From Lumbricus rubellus (lineage: Eukaryota; Annelida; Clitellata; Crassiclitellata; Lumbricidae), in assembly GCA_945859605.1 (NCBI GenBank), contig OX243822.1:26155185-26219184 (forward strand): a stretch of 64,000 nt of DNA, read 5' to 3'. The stretch's first letter is position 1; every line of letters begins with the position of its first letter. The notes beneath the pieces are model-generated. The model ran no database searches and was not told where the DNA came from. It was given only the letters and a program-made list of their open reading frames with translations. This document shows positions 1 to 7,435 of the stretch, one piece after another. Both the position numbers and the translations under genes were made by a program.

Positions 1-986
1 ATCTGTACCCAGGCTCCGGCGCCCTCTCCTGTAACCCACTCGTTTCCCGGCACTGTGGATACCTGGGGAGCAAAAGTCATATACGGTTGATAGCTGGAAC
101 TGAAAAAGCTGCTGGCGCTAGCCACAAATCCAGTCTGAGAGGAGTTGGCAGACATCGGTGGTATGTGGCCATCATAGCCGAGAATAGTCAAGGAATCCAC
201 ATAGCTTTTCGTTACCGCGTCTTGGGGGTTTGTAGGCTCTGGCAGGTACTTAATGAAGTGGCCGTTCATGGCAATATCCTTATGAATGGTAATGATGGGC
301 GGAGAATCGGCATTACCGAACTGGCACACGTTTTGCCCGGCTGCTCGAACCATAAACCCATGTGTGGTTTCCAGAGTGACTGGCGTCTGAGCCTGACCAG
401 TTGGAACGACAGCGAACTGGAGTTGGTTCTGAATGTTTCCTAACGCAAACGAAAAGCCTTTGCCATCGGTTAGATCGGTGCAGCCAAGAAGTCTGACTGT
501 GTTAGATCCTACATTCAGGCGTAGATCACCGGTCATGGTGTCACCAGTCTTTAGCACGCGAAGAACGTCCTGTGCATCCACGTACTGTTTATTCGTCAGA
601 TAGCTAGGACCCGATGGAACTGTATTATTATTGGTGGTACTATCGGTTATCATCCCCACAAGCTGCGCCCAGCTGATGGCTTCATTACCGCTGTATAGAG
701 GAGGGTAGGCCGTCGGCAGACCTTTGACCAGCTTACCACCCATGTTTATGTCACCGGTCATCGTTCCACCACTCAATTGCAAATTGTCTTGATCGATGGT
801 GTCGGCATATCCTTTTGTCGCAGCATCTGTATTTGTTGTGGGAATCCCCACTTCCGTAAGTCGAAACCCACCAGCAGATAGGATTCCCATCATAGTATCA
901 CCGGCCCTGCGCACGAGGTCAGCCGTGCTGAACTGACCGCCACCGCTTGCACCATCAGAACTACTTCCACCAAACTTATCAGGCAT
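1..986 (-). CDS. Fibre/spike protein with phage tail-fibre-like repeats (partial, C-terminus outside window)
   Basis: Reading from the ATG at 986 toward position 1 the frame stays open for 328 codons and leaves the window. The protein opens with a Gly/Ser-rich stretch and then carries repeated tail-fibre signatures: GDTMMG at about residue 29, GGTMTGDI at 73, GDTMTGDL at 148, alternating with DAATKGYAD at 54, TNKQYVDA at 131 and DAVTKSYVDS at 256. Such GTMTGDL / ATKxYVD modules are typical of trimeric phage tail fibres and related viral spikes, so a receptor-binding or vertex spike role is inferred. It is the last gene of the minus-strand virion block, directly after the protease, with a TATATA word 12 to 17 bases before its ATG. 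The product could also be a surface decoration protein. Confidence 0.75.
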   Translation of the reverse strand, partial: MPDKFGGSSSDGASGGGQFSTADLVRRAGDTMMGILSAGGFRLTEVGIPTTNTDAATKGYADTIDQDNLQLSGGTMTGDINMGGKLVKGLPTAYPPLYSGNEAISWAQLVGMITDSTTNNNTVPSGPSYLTNKQYVDAQDVLRVLKTGDTMTGDLRLNVGSNTVRLLGCTDLTDGKGFSFALGNIQNQLQFAVVPTGQAQTPVTLETTHGFMVRAAGQNVCQFGNADSPPIITIHKDIAMNGHFIKYLPEPTNPQDAVTKSYVDSLTILGYDGHIPPMSANSSQTGFVASASSFFSSSYQPYMTFAPQVSTVPGNEWVTGEGAGAWVQ

Positions 987-991
987 TGTGA

Positions 992-1005
992 AGGAAGTAT
1001 ATAGT
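992..1005 (-). promoter_or_regulatory. TATA-like element before the fibre gene
   Basis: On the minus strand GACTATATACTTCC ends just upstream of the fibre ATG at 986. A TATA word so near the start codon would give a very short leader if it works as a core promoter. Function is inferred from position only. Confidence 0.35.
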
Positions 1006-1038
1006 CACAAAAAAGGAGCAGTCTAATTCATGAGCAAC

Positions 1039-1413
1039 TTAGACGAGCGAGAGGACTATATCTTCGAACTGGCGACCAGCAGCAAGCTCTCGAAGCACGT
1101 GCAGACATAAATGCCCACAGATCACATCATTGGGGCCCTGAAGTTGAAATGTCTGTGTCCGCAATGGATGATTCAAATAACGAGTGATTTCTAGGGGTGG
1201 GTCTAATCCATAACTGTCAAAGTATATAGCAGCTGGACCCTTCTTCCAGTACGCCACCCAGTGAGTACCACCACCAGATCCCGAGTCAAGGTTTACAATG
1301 CCACACTCAACGTTTTGTATCCTAGCTGGTAGACCATCGCGCATAAAGACGCCGCGAAAGTTGGGAATTGTCCTGGCAGCGTTCTCGATGTCAAAGTTGC
1401 TCAGCGGCTTCAG
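1039..1413 (-). CDS. Adenain-like cysteine protease, reached by -1 frameshift from the upstream gene
   Basis: The protein matches the adenovirus-type maturation protease fold: His in GTHWVAYW, Asp in YFDSYG, the oxyanion Gln in LQGPN and the nucleophile Cys in ICGHLC, in the adenain order. It should cut virion precursors during capsid maturation. The only in-frame ATG (1344) would start inside the domain and drop the conserved LSNFDIE segment encoded upstream of it. That upstream part is open back to a TAG at 1437-1435 but has no ATG. The frame is entered exactly at an A-AAA-AAC heptamer at 1419-1413, one base back from the preceding gene, so I infer translation as a frameshift extension of 124 residues. 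If no frameshift occurs, only the truncated ATG form would be made and it would probably be inactive. Confidence 0.8.
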   Translation of the reverse strand: MKPLSNFDIENAARTIPNFRGVFMRDGLPARIQNVECGIVNLDSGSGGGTHWVAYWKKGPAAIYFDSYGLDPPLEITRYLNHPLRTQTFQLQGPNDVICGHLCLHVLRELAAGRQFEDIVLSLV

Positions 1414-1419
1414 TTTTTT
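1410..1419 (-). promoter_or_regulatory. Canonical -1 ribosomal frameshift site (A AAA AAC) followed by stop
   Basis: On the minus strand the zero-frame codons are TCA AAA AAC TGA. The heptamer A-AAA-AAC is a classical -1 slippery sequence (used, for example, at the MMTV gag-pro junction) and the stop of the 174-codon gene follows immediately. Slipping back one base enters the protease frame. A GCCGC segment just downstream can pair with GCGGC about 50 bases later, but I have not folded the RNA. Confidence 0.65.
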
Positions 1420-1934
1420 GAAAGATATAATCCGCTACCACTACACATAGGGCAACAACCACCAGTAGTCTGGCGCCCCAAGTACAAGCCAGAACCCTTC
1501 AGCTGTGTCTCAACCTCGCGATTGTGGCGCGCAGCTTCGGCATTCGCAGCGTCGTTAGCTCTTTTATCTAGTACAGTCTTCGCAATACCTGCTGCACCAC
1601 CGGCCAGGGCGCCCGTCGCGCCTAACGCACCAAGTATCGTCGGAATCAGCGGAATGAGAGGAGCGAGGAATGGTAGGATCCCACCCATTTTGGTCATCAT
1701 CTTCATCTGAGTCTTTGAGAAAATCAAATCAGCCCCGGTGCCCTCGCCCTTTTTCTTCATGATGTGCGAAATTTGCCGTTTTGTGAGTCCGAGTTTGTCA
1801 GAGCCATGAAGCTGCTCACGCGAAAGTCGAAGAGTGACACCATTTCCATCACGAGCGGCCTTAGCTAGGGTCTCCTTTTGACCTTTTGTCAGCGTCAATC
1901 CGAAGGGGGAATAACCAGCAGTCGATTGTGCCAT
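1410..1934 (-). CDS. Small hydrophobic virion protein (core/minor-capsid type), upstream partner of the protease
   Basis: A 174-residue protein with a basic N-terminal half, a long hydrophobic Gly/Ala/Leu/Ile/Pro stretch at about 84 to 118 that could insert in membrane, and two GSGLYL motifs at about 147 and 166 flanking a CCPMC cluster. LKGSG at 145 to 149 fits the adenain cleavage pattern (M/I/L)xGx-G, so the tail may be trimmed by the neighbouring protease. I recognise the arrangement from invertebrate Polinton-type loci but cannot assign a proven function; a role like adenovirus core or cement proteins is inference. Its last codons overlap the frameshift site, making it both a free product and the N-terminal part of a protease precursor. 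A TATATAT word lies 22 to 32 bases before the ATG. Confidence 0.7.
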   Translation of the reverse strand: MAQSTAGYSPFGLTLTKGQKETLAKAARDGNGVTLRLSREQLHGSDKLGLTKRQISHIMKKKGEGTGADLIFSKTQMKMMTKMGGILPFLAPLIPLIPTILGALGATGALAGGAAGIAKTVLDKRANDAANAEAARHNREVETQLKGSGLYLGRQTTGGCCPMCSGSGLYLSKN

Positions 1935-1955
1935 TTCGAAGAACCGAGTTGATAT

Positions 1956-1966
1956 CGATATATATT
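1956..1966 (-). promoter_or_regulatory. TATA-like element before the 174-residue virion gene
   Basis: The minus strand reads CCAATATATATCGATATC upstream of the ATG at 1934. The 60-base gap to the major capsid gene is the only space for a promoter here. Position and sequence suggest a core promoter; nothing else supports it. Confidence 0.35.
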
Positions 1967-1994
1967 GGCATGATCCCCCTTTTCTAAATCGAAA

Positions 1995-3317
1995 TCAGAC
2001 GACTACTTTGAACTTAGTACCATCTGAATCCAGTGACAGCAATCTGTCGGATATGAGAACAGAATAGGCACTTGTATCCGCTGGGGCATTAGCACCAAAT
2101 TTCGCCTCTATCCTGATCGAGACCGTAGCAGCCTCCTTCAGTCTCTCAGACTGTCGGCGGACGTCGAACACGAAGATGGGGAAGAGGTCGACGAACTCGA
2201 TCGGGGTCACCTGATTGGAGGATTCCGCACCCTCTATGCCGTAGAACTCTTCCTTGAAGTCCTTCAGTGCTTTATAGGCACGCGAAATTTGCATTTGCGT
2301 GAAGTTCAGCTCTGCGACTAAGTTTGGATAGCGGACGGTGTTTAGGAACACGGAAATGTTCTGCACCTGTATGTGGTCAAAGAGAGCTGGATTTGATGTT
2401 TGGCTCTGGGATCGGGCAGTCTGGAAGCCTACGAGAAGCCATCGAGGTTTCTCAGCACCTGACTTGACGCCGAGTGGCCAGGTGAAAGTCGTCAATGGCG
2501 CCACCGCGATGCTGTTGCTATACATGGCACGAAACCCCACTGGAATCTGGATCTTGTTTTCGATTTGTTTGGTGAGAATGTTGTCATAGTGCAGTGAGGG
2601 TTTAACGTGCGGCATCATCCAGGTGAGTCTAGTTAAATTAATTCGTCCGTTCGGCACTGGCACCGGATTTTGTGCGGCGCCGTTATCAACAGCACGAAAG
2701 ATGGCATCAGCGTCGTCTTTTCGTGAGAGAATCAATGAGTGCGTAGCACCGTATATCACCTTCCGGTAGTCATTACAGAAGCCAAACAGGTGCTTTAGTG
2801 GCACACAGAACGAAAACGTCCCGGCATCGTTGGGCTTAACGATGATCATAGTACGGCGGGCTTCCCAACCAGTGTTTGCCGAAGCTGCAGCAGCCGTGGT
2901 ATCCTTTTGCCAACACATGTTTAGCCCCTCGGCTTTGCTGAAGTCGTCACCATAAGTCAGCATGCCCTTCATGGTCGTCGCTTGACCCGGGTCCGAGATG
3001 TCTTCTATGACCTCGTTATTCATTTTATATCGGATCTGCGAGAACATGAACGGTATCGCATTGTTGATTAGCGACACCCGGGACTCAGCAGTATATGGCA
3101 CACCGGTGGATATTAATTGTCCCTCAACAAGGAGGTAGCTCATTGAGGGCTGGAGGTACACAGCCTGGGCCTGAGTATCAATCCGAATATCCTGCGCATT
3201 GTTGACTGCGCTTATGTTTGTCGGCTCGTAAGCCTCGTATTCATACGACTCGATGCTTTCATCGTTTGGCAGCGTCTCGCCAATATTCAAAATATCACTT
3301 GCGGCGTCAACCTCCAT
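1995..3317 (-). CDS. Major capsid protein, double-jelly-roll type (Polinton/adintovirus hexon-like)
   Basis: A 440-residue protein, the size expected for Polinton-type major capsid proteins. After an acidic N-terminus it has the strand-rich pattern I know from invertebrate Polinton-type capsids: an SYLLVEGQLI strand near residue 60, VNNAIPFMFSQIRY-like text near 85, and PGQATTMKGMLTYGDDFSKA near 110 (NN in this copy is LINN). The C-terminal half is rich in beta-strand-like segments with few charges. It should form the pseudo-hexameric capsomers of an icosahedral particle. It sits centrally in the virion block between the pVI-like and small hydrophobic genes. Identification rests on remembered family pattern and context, since double jelly rolls are better confirmed by structure. 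No stop or frameshift is seen. Confidence 0.8.
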   Translation of the reverse strand: MEVDAASDILNIGETLPNDESIESYEYEAYEPTNISAVNNAQDIRIDTQAQAVYLQPSMSYLLVEGQLISTGVPYTAESRVSLINNAIPFMFSQIRYKMNNEVIEDISDPGQATTMKGMLTYGDDFSKAEGLNMCWQKDTTAAAASANTGWEARRTMIIVKPNDAGTFSFCVPLKHLFGFCNDYRKVIYGATHSLILSRKDDADAIFRAVDNGAAQNPVPVPNGRINLTRLTWMMPHVKPSLHYDNILTKQIENKIQIPVGFRAMYSNSIAVAPLTTFTWPLGVKSGAEKPRWLLVGFQTARSQSQTSNPALFDHIQVQNISVFLNTVRYPNLVAELNFTQMQISRAYKALKDFKEEFYGIEGAESSNQVTPIEFVDLFPIFVFDVRRQSERLKEAATVSIRIEAKFGANAPADTSAYSVLISDRLLSLDSDGTKFKVVV

Positions 3318-3364
3318 CTCTATTATGTCAAAAAATATGGACCTCTAACATACCGACGCACCCG

Positions 3365-3904
3365 TTAAAGTATCGAACCTAAAATTGGGATATTGTTAAA
3401 AGGGCTATTGGGACCTAAGAGCAGACCCTTTCCAGCACGAGATCGCTTTGCCGCCGGAAGAGTTTTGAATCCAGATCCAGCTATTCGGCTGTTTATGTCT
3501 GGATACGTGGCAGAAACCTGTTGTTGTGGAACTACAGGCACATTATTGCGTGCGAGTTGTTGTAAGAAATCAACAGACTTTTGTGATAGAACTTGCTCGA
3601 GGGGTTTAGGGAGCTTCTTCGCTGCACCGGCAGAGGCGGCGGCTGTTGCAGCGCGTCTGGCCTTCACAACATCAACGATCTGCTTCACTGCACTAGCGGT
3701 TGTCGCACCCGCCTTCGCCACGTTCCCGACAACATCGGTAACATTTTTTATCGTATCTTTATTAGCAGATAGAAAGTTCCCAGCAGACCCAATAGCGCGT
3801 GTAACGTTTGCCATACTAGGGATCCAATCGAAAAACCCACTTCCGACTACATAGCGCCGGCGCCTTTTTGCCGATCGACGTGCGCTACCTGTAAATACGA
3901 ACAT
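3365..3904 (-). CDS. pVI-like minor capsid/lytic protein with a tail shared with the phospholipase protein
   Basis: 179 residues. A very basic N-terminus (RRSAKRRRR, about 9 to 17) is followed by VVGSGFFDWIPSM, then an amphipathic Ala/Val-rich region to about 95. This resembles adenovirus pVI in layout: a short leader cut by the protease, then a membrane-active helix. IAGSG at 141 to 145 fits the adenain consensus. The last 22 residues match the last 22 of the phospholipase protein at 19 positions (LGPNSPFxNIPILGxIL). The ATG lies one base after the stop of the penton-like gene (TGACATG), so translation may be coupled, though a TATAAGG word 25 bases upstream could also start a separate transcript. 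The pVI analogy is inference from layout, not from clear sequence homology. Confidence 0.7.
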   Translation of the reverse strand: MFVFTGSARRSAKRRRRYVVGSGFFDWIPSMANVTRAIGSAGNFLSANKDTIKNVTDVVGNVAKAGATTASAVKQIVDVVKARRAATAAASAGAAKKLPKPLEQVLSQKSVDFLQQLARNNVPVVPQQQVSATYPDINSRIAGSGFKTLPAAKRSRAGKGLLLGPNSPFNNIPILGSIL

Positions 3905-3905
3905 G

Positions 3906-4688
3906 TCAGACGCTGCGTAGATGAAACCTTATAGTAACAGTTTCGCCTCGCAAGTTCAATTGACTGTTATTCTGGTCGGTCAGCCATACACGTATTCCCC
4001 CAACGTTACCGGTGCGGGTAACGGGCAGATAAACGAGGGTGTTCGGCGCCTCCACAATTTTATACCCAGGAGACACGTTGGGGAAGAAGCTGTAGACGAC
4101 GGGCTGAGTGCTACCGCTGAGGTACGAACCGTTGATGATGTCACAATTGACGAGAATGCTATTTACCCGAAGAATATCCACAGGATTCTCTCCTTCGCGA
4201 TAGCCACTGGAAAGCATCTGAGCATCAAAACCGAGGGTTGAGCGAATACTGGACAAGGCAATGTCAACCTTGTATGTCGCATTAGTTATCTCAATAAAAG
4301 CACGCAGTGTGGATATGTTTGCTCCCACGGTGATATAATGTTTGCTGTCGTCCAAGTTCCAGTCGCCATTAGTCTTGAGCTGTCGCTGGATTTCAGCGTT
4401 TATCTGCTTGACCTCGTAGCTACCTTCTGGCAGGGAGATTGTCTTCCACGTCGCACCGTTGTCGGGGCTGTACACGAATGTGTTATTGGTTGATGTAACA
4501 TTCGGGATGCTATTGTAGGTTTCGAGGTTTACAAGCGCCAGCTCAAACTTACGTTTTGGATCTAGAAAAAGGGGTGGTGAGAAGGCTGTCGTCCAATCTG
4601 TTGTCTTCGACGATACTACGATCGACATGTTTTCCTTTGGTTGTAAGAGGTCGCGCATCTCTTCTAGGACTCTCTGCATACCATCCAT
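3906..4688 (-). CDS. Minor capsid protein, penton-like single jelly roll
   Basis: A 260-residue protein with the pattern I recognise in invertebrate Polinton-type loci: ALVNLETYNSIPN near 50, FVYSPDNGATW near 71, LPEGSYEVKQIN near 84, SFFPNVSPGYKI near 205 and RVWLTDQNNSQLNLRGE near 233. The spacing and strand-rich composition suit the vertex (penton) protein that pairs with the double-jelly-roll capsid protein. The gene is followed after one base by the pVI-like gene. The ATG at 4688 has a second in-frame Met close behind, so the exact N-terminus could differ by three residues. Function is inferred from family pattern and position. Confidence 0.75.
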   Translation of the reverse strand: MDGMQRVLEEMRDLLQPKENMSIVVSSKTTDWTTAFSPPLFLDPKRKFELALVNLETYNSIPNVTSTNNTFVYSPDNGATWKTISLPEGSYEVKQINAEIQRQLKTNGDWNLDDSKHYITVGANISTLRAFIEITNATYKVDIALSSIRSTLGFDAQMLSSGYREGENPVDILRVNSILVNCDIINGSYLSGSTQPVVYSFFPNVSPGYKIVEAPNTLVYLPVTRTGNVGGIRVWLTDQNNSQLNLRGETVTIRFHLRSV

Positions 4689-4714
4689 ACTAAGAACGGT
4701 GTTTACATAAATTG

Positions 4715-5758
4715 TTATTTTACGAGGAGACCTCGGTTCAATTGGACCGCGAGTTCTTTTGGAATAGCGCCTATACGCATTAACTCATCGAGGATAGCCG
4801 AGATTTCGTCGTCTAGGCCTGTGTTGCCAGCTGATTTACTCGCCACAAGCAACTGAAGTCTCTCAACCAGGGTATCTGGATTGCTGTAGAATTGAATAGC
4901 TCCACCGCGGATCAGCTGGTGCTTCTTGCTTTTTCGCCCATGAACCGGCAGACCTGCTAAGTCGACGAGCTTTTTGAAAGTCTCAATCGCGGTAGGTGTG
5001 TACTGCTTGGTCTTTACAAAGCGCTTTGTCAGCAGATCATAGAGTGAATGGTCCGCCGGAGCTTCGAACACCAGGTTACCACCATCGAAAGCCCGCAAGT
5101 GACCGGCCTGCAATGCAACAGGGTCAACGACGAGGTTACCGAACTGGTTTCCGCGTATTTTCAGCACGAGGCCGCTCCCTGTCTTGGGTCTAGCAAGTTT
5201 GTTGCCTTCTGCTAAAAGTTTTAACCGTTTTCGATATTCGCCTAGTGCTTTTAACTCGGAGTCGAGACGTTTTATAGTTCCGGGATCCCCCTTTGCCATC
5301 CTTTTTGCTGCCCCCAATTTGGTCCGGTTATAATGATTTACGGCTTGCACTACCTCTGGTATAGATGCAAGATCGAGCTCAGATGGTGGAACGAATTCAT
5401 GTTTCCGGATAAGGTCGATGTCGAGCCCCTGGTCTGGATTCAATATCAATGTCTGTGGCAACGGCGGTGCTGGAAGTGCTGGTTGTGGTGCATTGAACAA
5501 AGCCGCAATCGGATTAAAGTTTGCTTCAGCGGCAATCTGAGTCGGAAGCGCTTTGATAGCCTTGGTGACGTTTTCCAAATTTGTAGCCTGCTCACCAGCC
5601 GCTGCTGTGATTGGCTGAAAAAGTTTTGCCGCATCGTACTGAAGGTCAGCCTCTCCGAGTTTCTCGGCTTCAAATCTTGTTTGCAGACGCTTCCTGCGCG
5701 ACAGATAATCCTGCACGAGAGCGTCGCGCTTCTCCTTATTCTTCACATCTGTCCACAT
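4715..5758 (-). CDS. 347-residue virion-associated protein of Polinton-type loci, function unknown
   Basis: The frame is open from 5830, but I choose the ATG at 5758 because the longer form would overlap the ATPase gene and the upstream residues look unrelated. The N-terminal third is charged and probably helical (MWTDVKNKEKRDALVQDYLSR), the middle is proline-rich (about 90 to 105), and the C-terminal half contains FDGGNLVFEAPADHSLYDLL, then a basic KSKKHQLIRGG stretch and FYSNPDTLVERLQLL. I remember the last two blocks as conserved across many invertebrate loci of this kind, but no role is known to me. GSGLVLK near residue 193 echoes the GSG(L/F) motif in three other proteins here. CATATAAACACG precedes the ATG. 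Confidence 0.7.
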   Translation of the reverse strand: MWTDVKNKEKRDALVQDYLSRRKRLQTRFEAEKLGEADLQYDAAKLFQPITAAAGEQATNLENVTKAIKALPTQIAAEANFNPIAALFNAPQPALPAPPLPQTLILNPDQGLDIDLIRKHEFVPPSELDLASIPEVVQAVNHYNRTKLGAAKRMAKGDPGTIKRLDSELKALGEYRKRLKLLAEGNKLARPKTGSGLVLKIRGNQFGNLVVDPVALQAGHLRAFDGGNLVFEAPADHSLYDLLTKRFVKTKQYTPTAIETFKKLVDLAGLPVHGRKSKKHQLIRGGAIQFYSNPDTLVERLQLLVASKSAGNTGLDDEISAILDELMRIGAIPKELAVQLNRGLLVK

Positions 5759-5787
5759 CGTGTTTATATGATATCTGCATCTATACT

Positions 5788-6471
5788 CTAAATCGATGAC
5801 TTCGGTATGTAGAATCGATCGAATCCACATCGGTACTTTCCATTAAACGACTTCGAACTTAGATCAATCACTGCGAACCCGTAAGGCTGCTCCCAGCAAT
5901 GGCGGCAGAAATCACGGAACTCATCATATGGCATGTCACCACCTACAAACGTGTCGTGAATAGCCCGTGTGTTTTTACCGTCTTGGGTGAAGATAATTAT
6001 AAAATTGGCATTATCACGGATTGCCTGCTTCGGAATCCGAAAGTAGTTCTGCGTAAGATAGAAGCAGTCAGCCCCACCATGCCGACCCCGGGTGAAGTAC
6101 TTCTCTATAGGGCCCTGCTTTTCTAGCATTACATCGTCGAAGATGATTATCGCGCGTTCGTTTGGATCAAGGCTCTCAACAGGTATTATGTCGTCTGAGT
6201 TGCCATGAAACGAGGCCACTTCTTTACGCGCTACGTCCTCGAGCGCAGCAGCCCAATCGCGTAAGAACTGATACTTCTCTTGCCCAAGTGATTTGCTATA
6301 CAGATGGAGCCGGTCGAAGTTGAGGTAGCCTTTCTTGAGCAACAAGTTGAGTAGTAGATTCGTTTTTCCACACCCTGAGGGGCCTACCACTATGCAGCGG
6401 ATGCTACCCGGGAGCAACCAATGGTGGTGGTGTTTCTCTTTTTGCTCGAGGTCAAAGTTTGTAATCTCCAT
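5788..6471 (-). CDS. Genome-packaging ATPase (FtsK/HerA-like, A32 type)
   Basis: 227 residues. Walker A GPSGCGKT at 30 to 37 follows a hydrophobic strand; Walker B IIIFDD lies at 108 to 113; YLTQNYFRIP at 138 to 147 matches the sensor-type YLTQ/SQ segment of A32-like packaging ATPases. These motifs and the short length are standard for Polinton and related virus packaging motors, which push DNA into the capsid. The gene starts 34 bases from the divergent phospholipase gene, so one small intergenic segment must serve both. All key residues are present. Confidence 0.92.
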   Translation of the reverse strand: MEITNFDLEQKEKHHHHWLLPGSIRCIVVGPSGCGKTNLLLNLLLKKGYLNFDRLHLYSKSLGQEKYQFLRDWAAALEDVARKEVASFHGNSDDIIPVESLDPNERAIIIFDDVMLEKQGPIEKYFTRGRHGGADCFYLTQNYFRIPKQAIRDNANFIIIFTQDGKNTRAIHDTFVGGDMPYDEFRDFCRHCWEQPYGFAVIDLSSKSFNGKYRCGFDRFYIPKSSI

Positions 6472-6505
6472 TAGACCCGTGGATCAATTCGAATATTATG
6501 CGAGA
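6472..6505. promoter_or_regulatory. Divergent intergenic segment between ATPase and phospholipase genes
   Basis: Only 34 bases separate two oppositely oriented start codons. The segment includes TTCGAATATTATG, AT-rich on both strands. It probably holds two overlapping core promoters or parts that lie inside the neighbouring genes. Confidence 0.35.
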
Positions 6506-7117
6506 ATGTATTGCCTTAGATGTAAACGTCATACCGAGACTTCAAATGAGAAGGTTGAGACTATGCGTAACGGGCGGCCTGCTAAGAAGGGGACTTGCGC
6601 CGTATGCAGTGCAAAAAAGTCCCAGATCCTTAGTTCGAAGACAGGAGGCTCGATTCTAAACAGTGCGCTCAATGCCCTTCCATTACCAGAGATGCATATG
6701 AGACTTCCTTCCGGAGTGTCATCAGAGTCGGTGCCAGAAGGGGCATTCCAGAATACCGGAAAGTATTCCTACTGCGGACCATTCACGAAGCTCGATAAGC
6801 GGCTGTCTCAAGGGTATAGAGGTGTGAATAAGCTTGATCAGGCTTGCCTAAAACACGACGTGGCATATGCTGTCCATAGCGATACTGCTGGGAGAAACTT
6901 GGCTGATGATGTTTTAGCCGCAGCTGCATCGAAGATCGCTTTGACTGATGCCCCAGAATGGGAGAAGAAGAATGCTCGAACGGTTGCCGCAATAATGTCT
7001 GCGAAGAGTTGCTTGGGTATGGGTGTTGGAGGTAAGCGTAAAAAGGGTGGAAAGGGTTTGATACTTGGACCTAATTCTCCGTTTAAAAATATACCTATTT
7101 TGGGTGCTATACTTTAA
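6506..7117 (+). CDS. Phospholipase A2-domain protein with N-terminal DUF5679-like zinc module
   Basis: I start at 6506 because the recognisable protein begins with MYCLRCKRHTET; farther-upstream starts would lie inside the ATPase gene. The N-terminus has two CxxC pairs (C3/C6, C31/C34) with the NGRPAKKGTCAVC signature of DUF5679-like modules. Residues 89 to 121 form a parvovirus VP1-type phospholipase A2 core: YCGPFTKL for the calcium loop, then D111, C114, HD at 117-118 and Y121. Such domains open the endosomal membrane during entry in parvoviruses, so a role in particle escape is inferred. A basic GGKRKKGGKG stretch precedes a 22-residue C-terminal tail nearly identical to that of the pVI-like protein, suggesting both are packaged by one docking site. 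Length is 203 residues. Confidence 0.88.
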   Translation: MYCLRCKRHTETSNEKVETMRNGRPAKKGTCAVCSAKKSQILSSKTGGSILNSALNALPLPEMHMRLPSGVSSESVPEGAFQNTGKYSYCGPFTKLDKRLSQGYRGVNKLDQACLKHDVAYAVHSDTAGRNLADDVLAAAASKIALTDAPEWEKKNARTVAAIMSAKSCLGMGVGGKRKKGGKGLILGPNSPFKNIPILGAIL

Positions 7118-7130
7118 ATATTCTCCTTAT

Positions 7131-7418
7131 ATGATGGCGCTACCTTCGGAAGAGCTAGTGAAGGAGGTTTGGTCCGCGTTGTGGGCGATACAATTCAGCG
7201 CTAAACACGATAAAATTCCGGGTCGCTGGGACTTTGGTGGTATGGCTTCTCGCTGTTTTAAATGTTGGTTTACAACGCCGGGTTCTTTGAAATCGTTTGC
7301 GTGTGGAGTGCTTTCTAGCCCTATTGATATCCGCGATACTGCTGCACTGCTTCCCGCCGGTACGGCTGACGCGTGTTGGAGATTTATTGCATTATTAGAA
7401 AGGGTTCGAGATGAATGA
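7131..7418 (+). CDS. Small orphan gene after the phospholipase gene
   Basis: A 95-residue frame starting with ATG at 7131, 13 bases after the phospholipase stop, on the same strand. It has a Trp/Cys-containing middle (about 33 to 56) with GRWDFGGM and FKCWF, and a Leu-rich end. I do not recognise it. The opposite strand is also open over the same span, but the plus-strand reading is favoured by tandem placement and by the lack of any gene-like start on the minus strand. TTTAAATATTC precedes the ATG. Confidence 0.45.
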   Translation: MMALPSEELVKEVWSALWAIQFSAKHDKIPGRWDFGGMASRCFKCWFTTPGSLKSFACGVLSSPIDIRDTAALLPAGTADACWRFIALLERVRDE

Positions 7419-7435
7419 CGCAACTCGCGTCACGG

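Noticed and set aside
87..443. 118-residue plus-strand frame
   Set aside because: Shadow of the fibre gene, which has clear repeat motifs on the minus strand.
7127..7423. 98-residue frame on the minus strand
   Set aside because: Antisense to the plus-strand small gene, no motif, starts inside intergenic space of the wrong unit.
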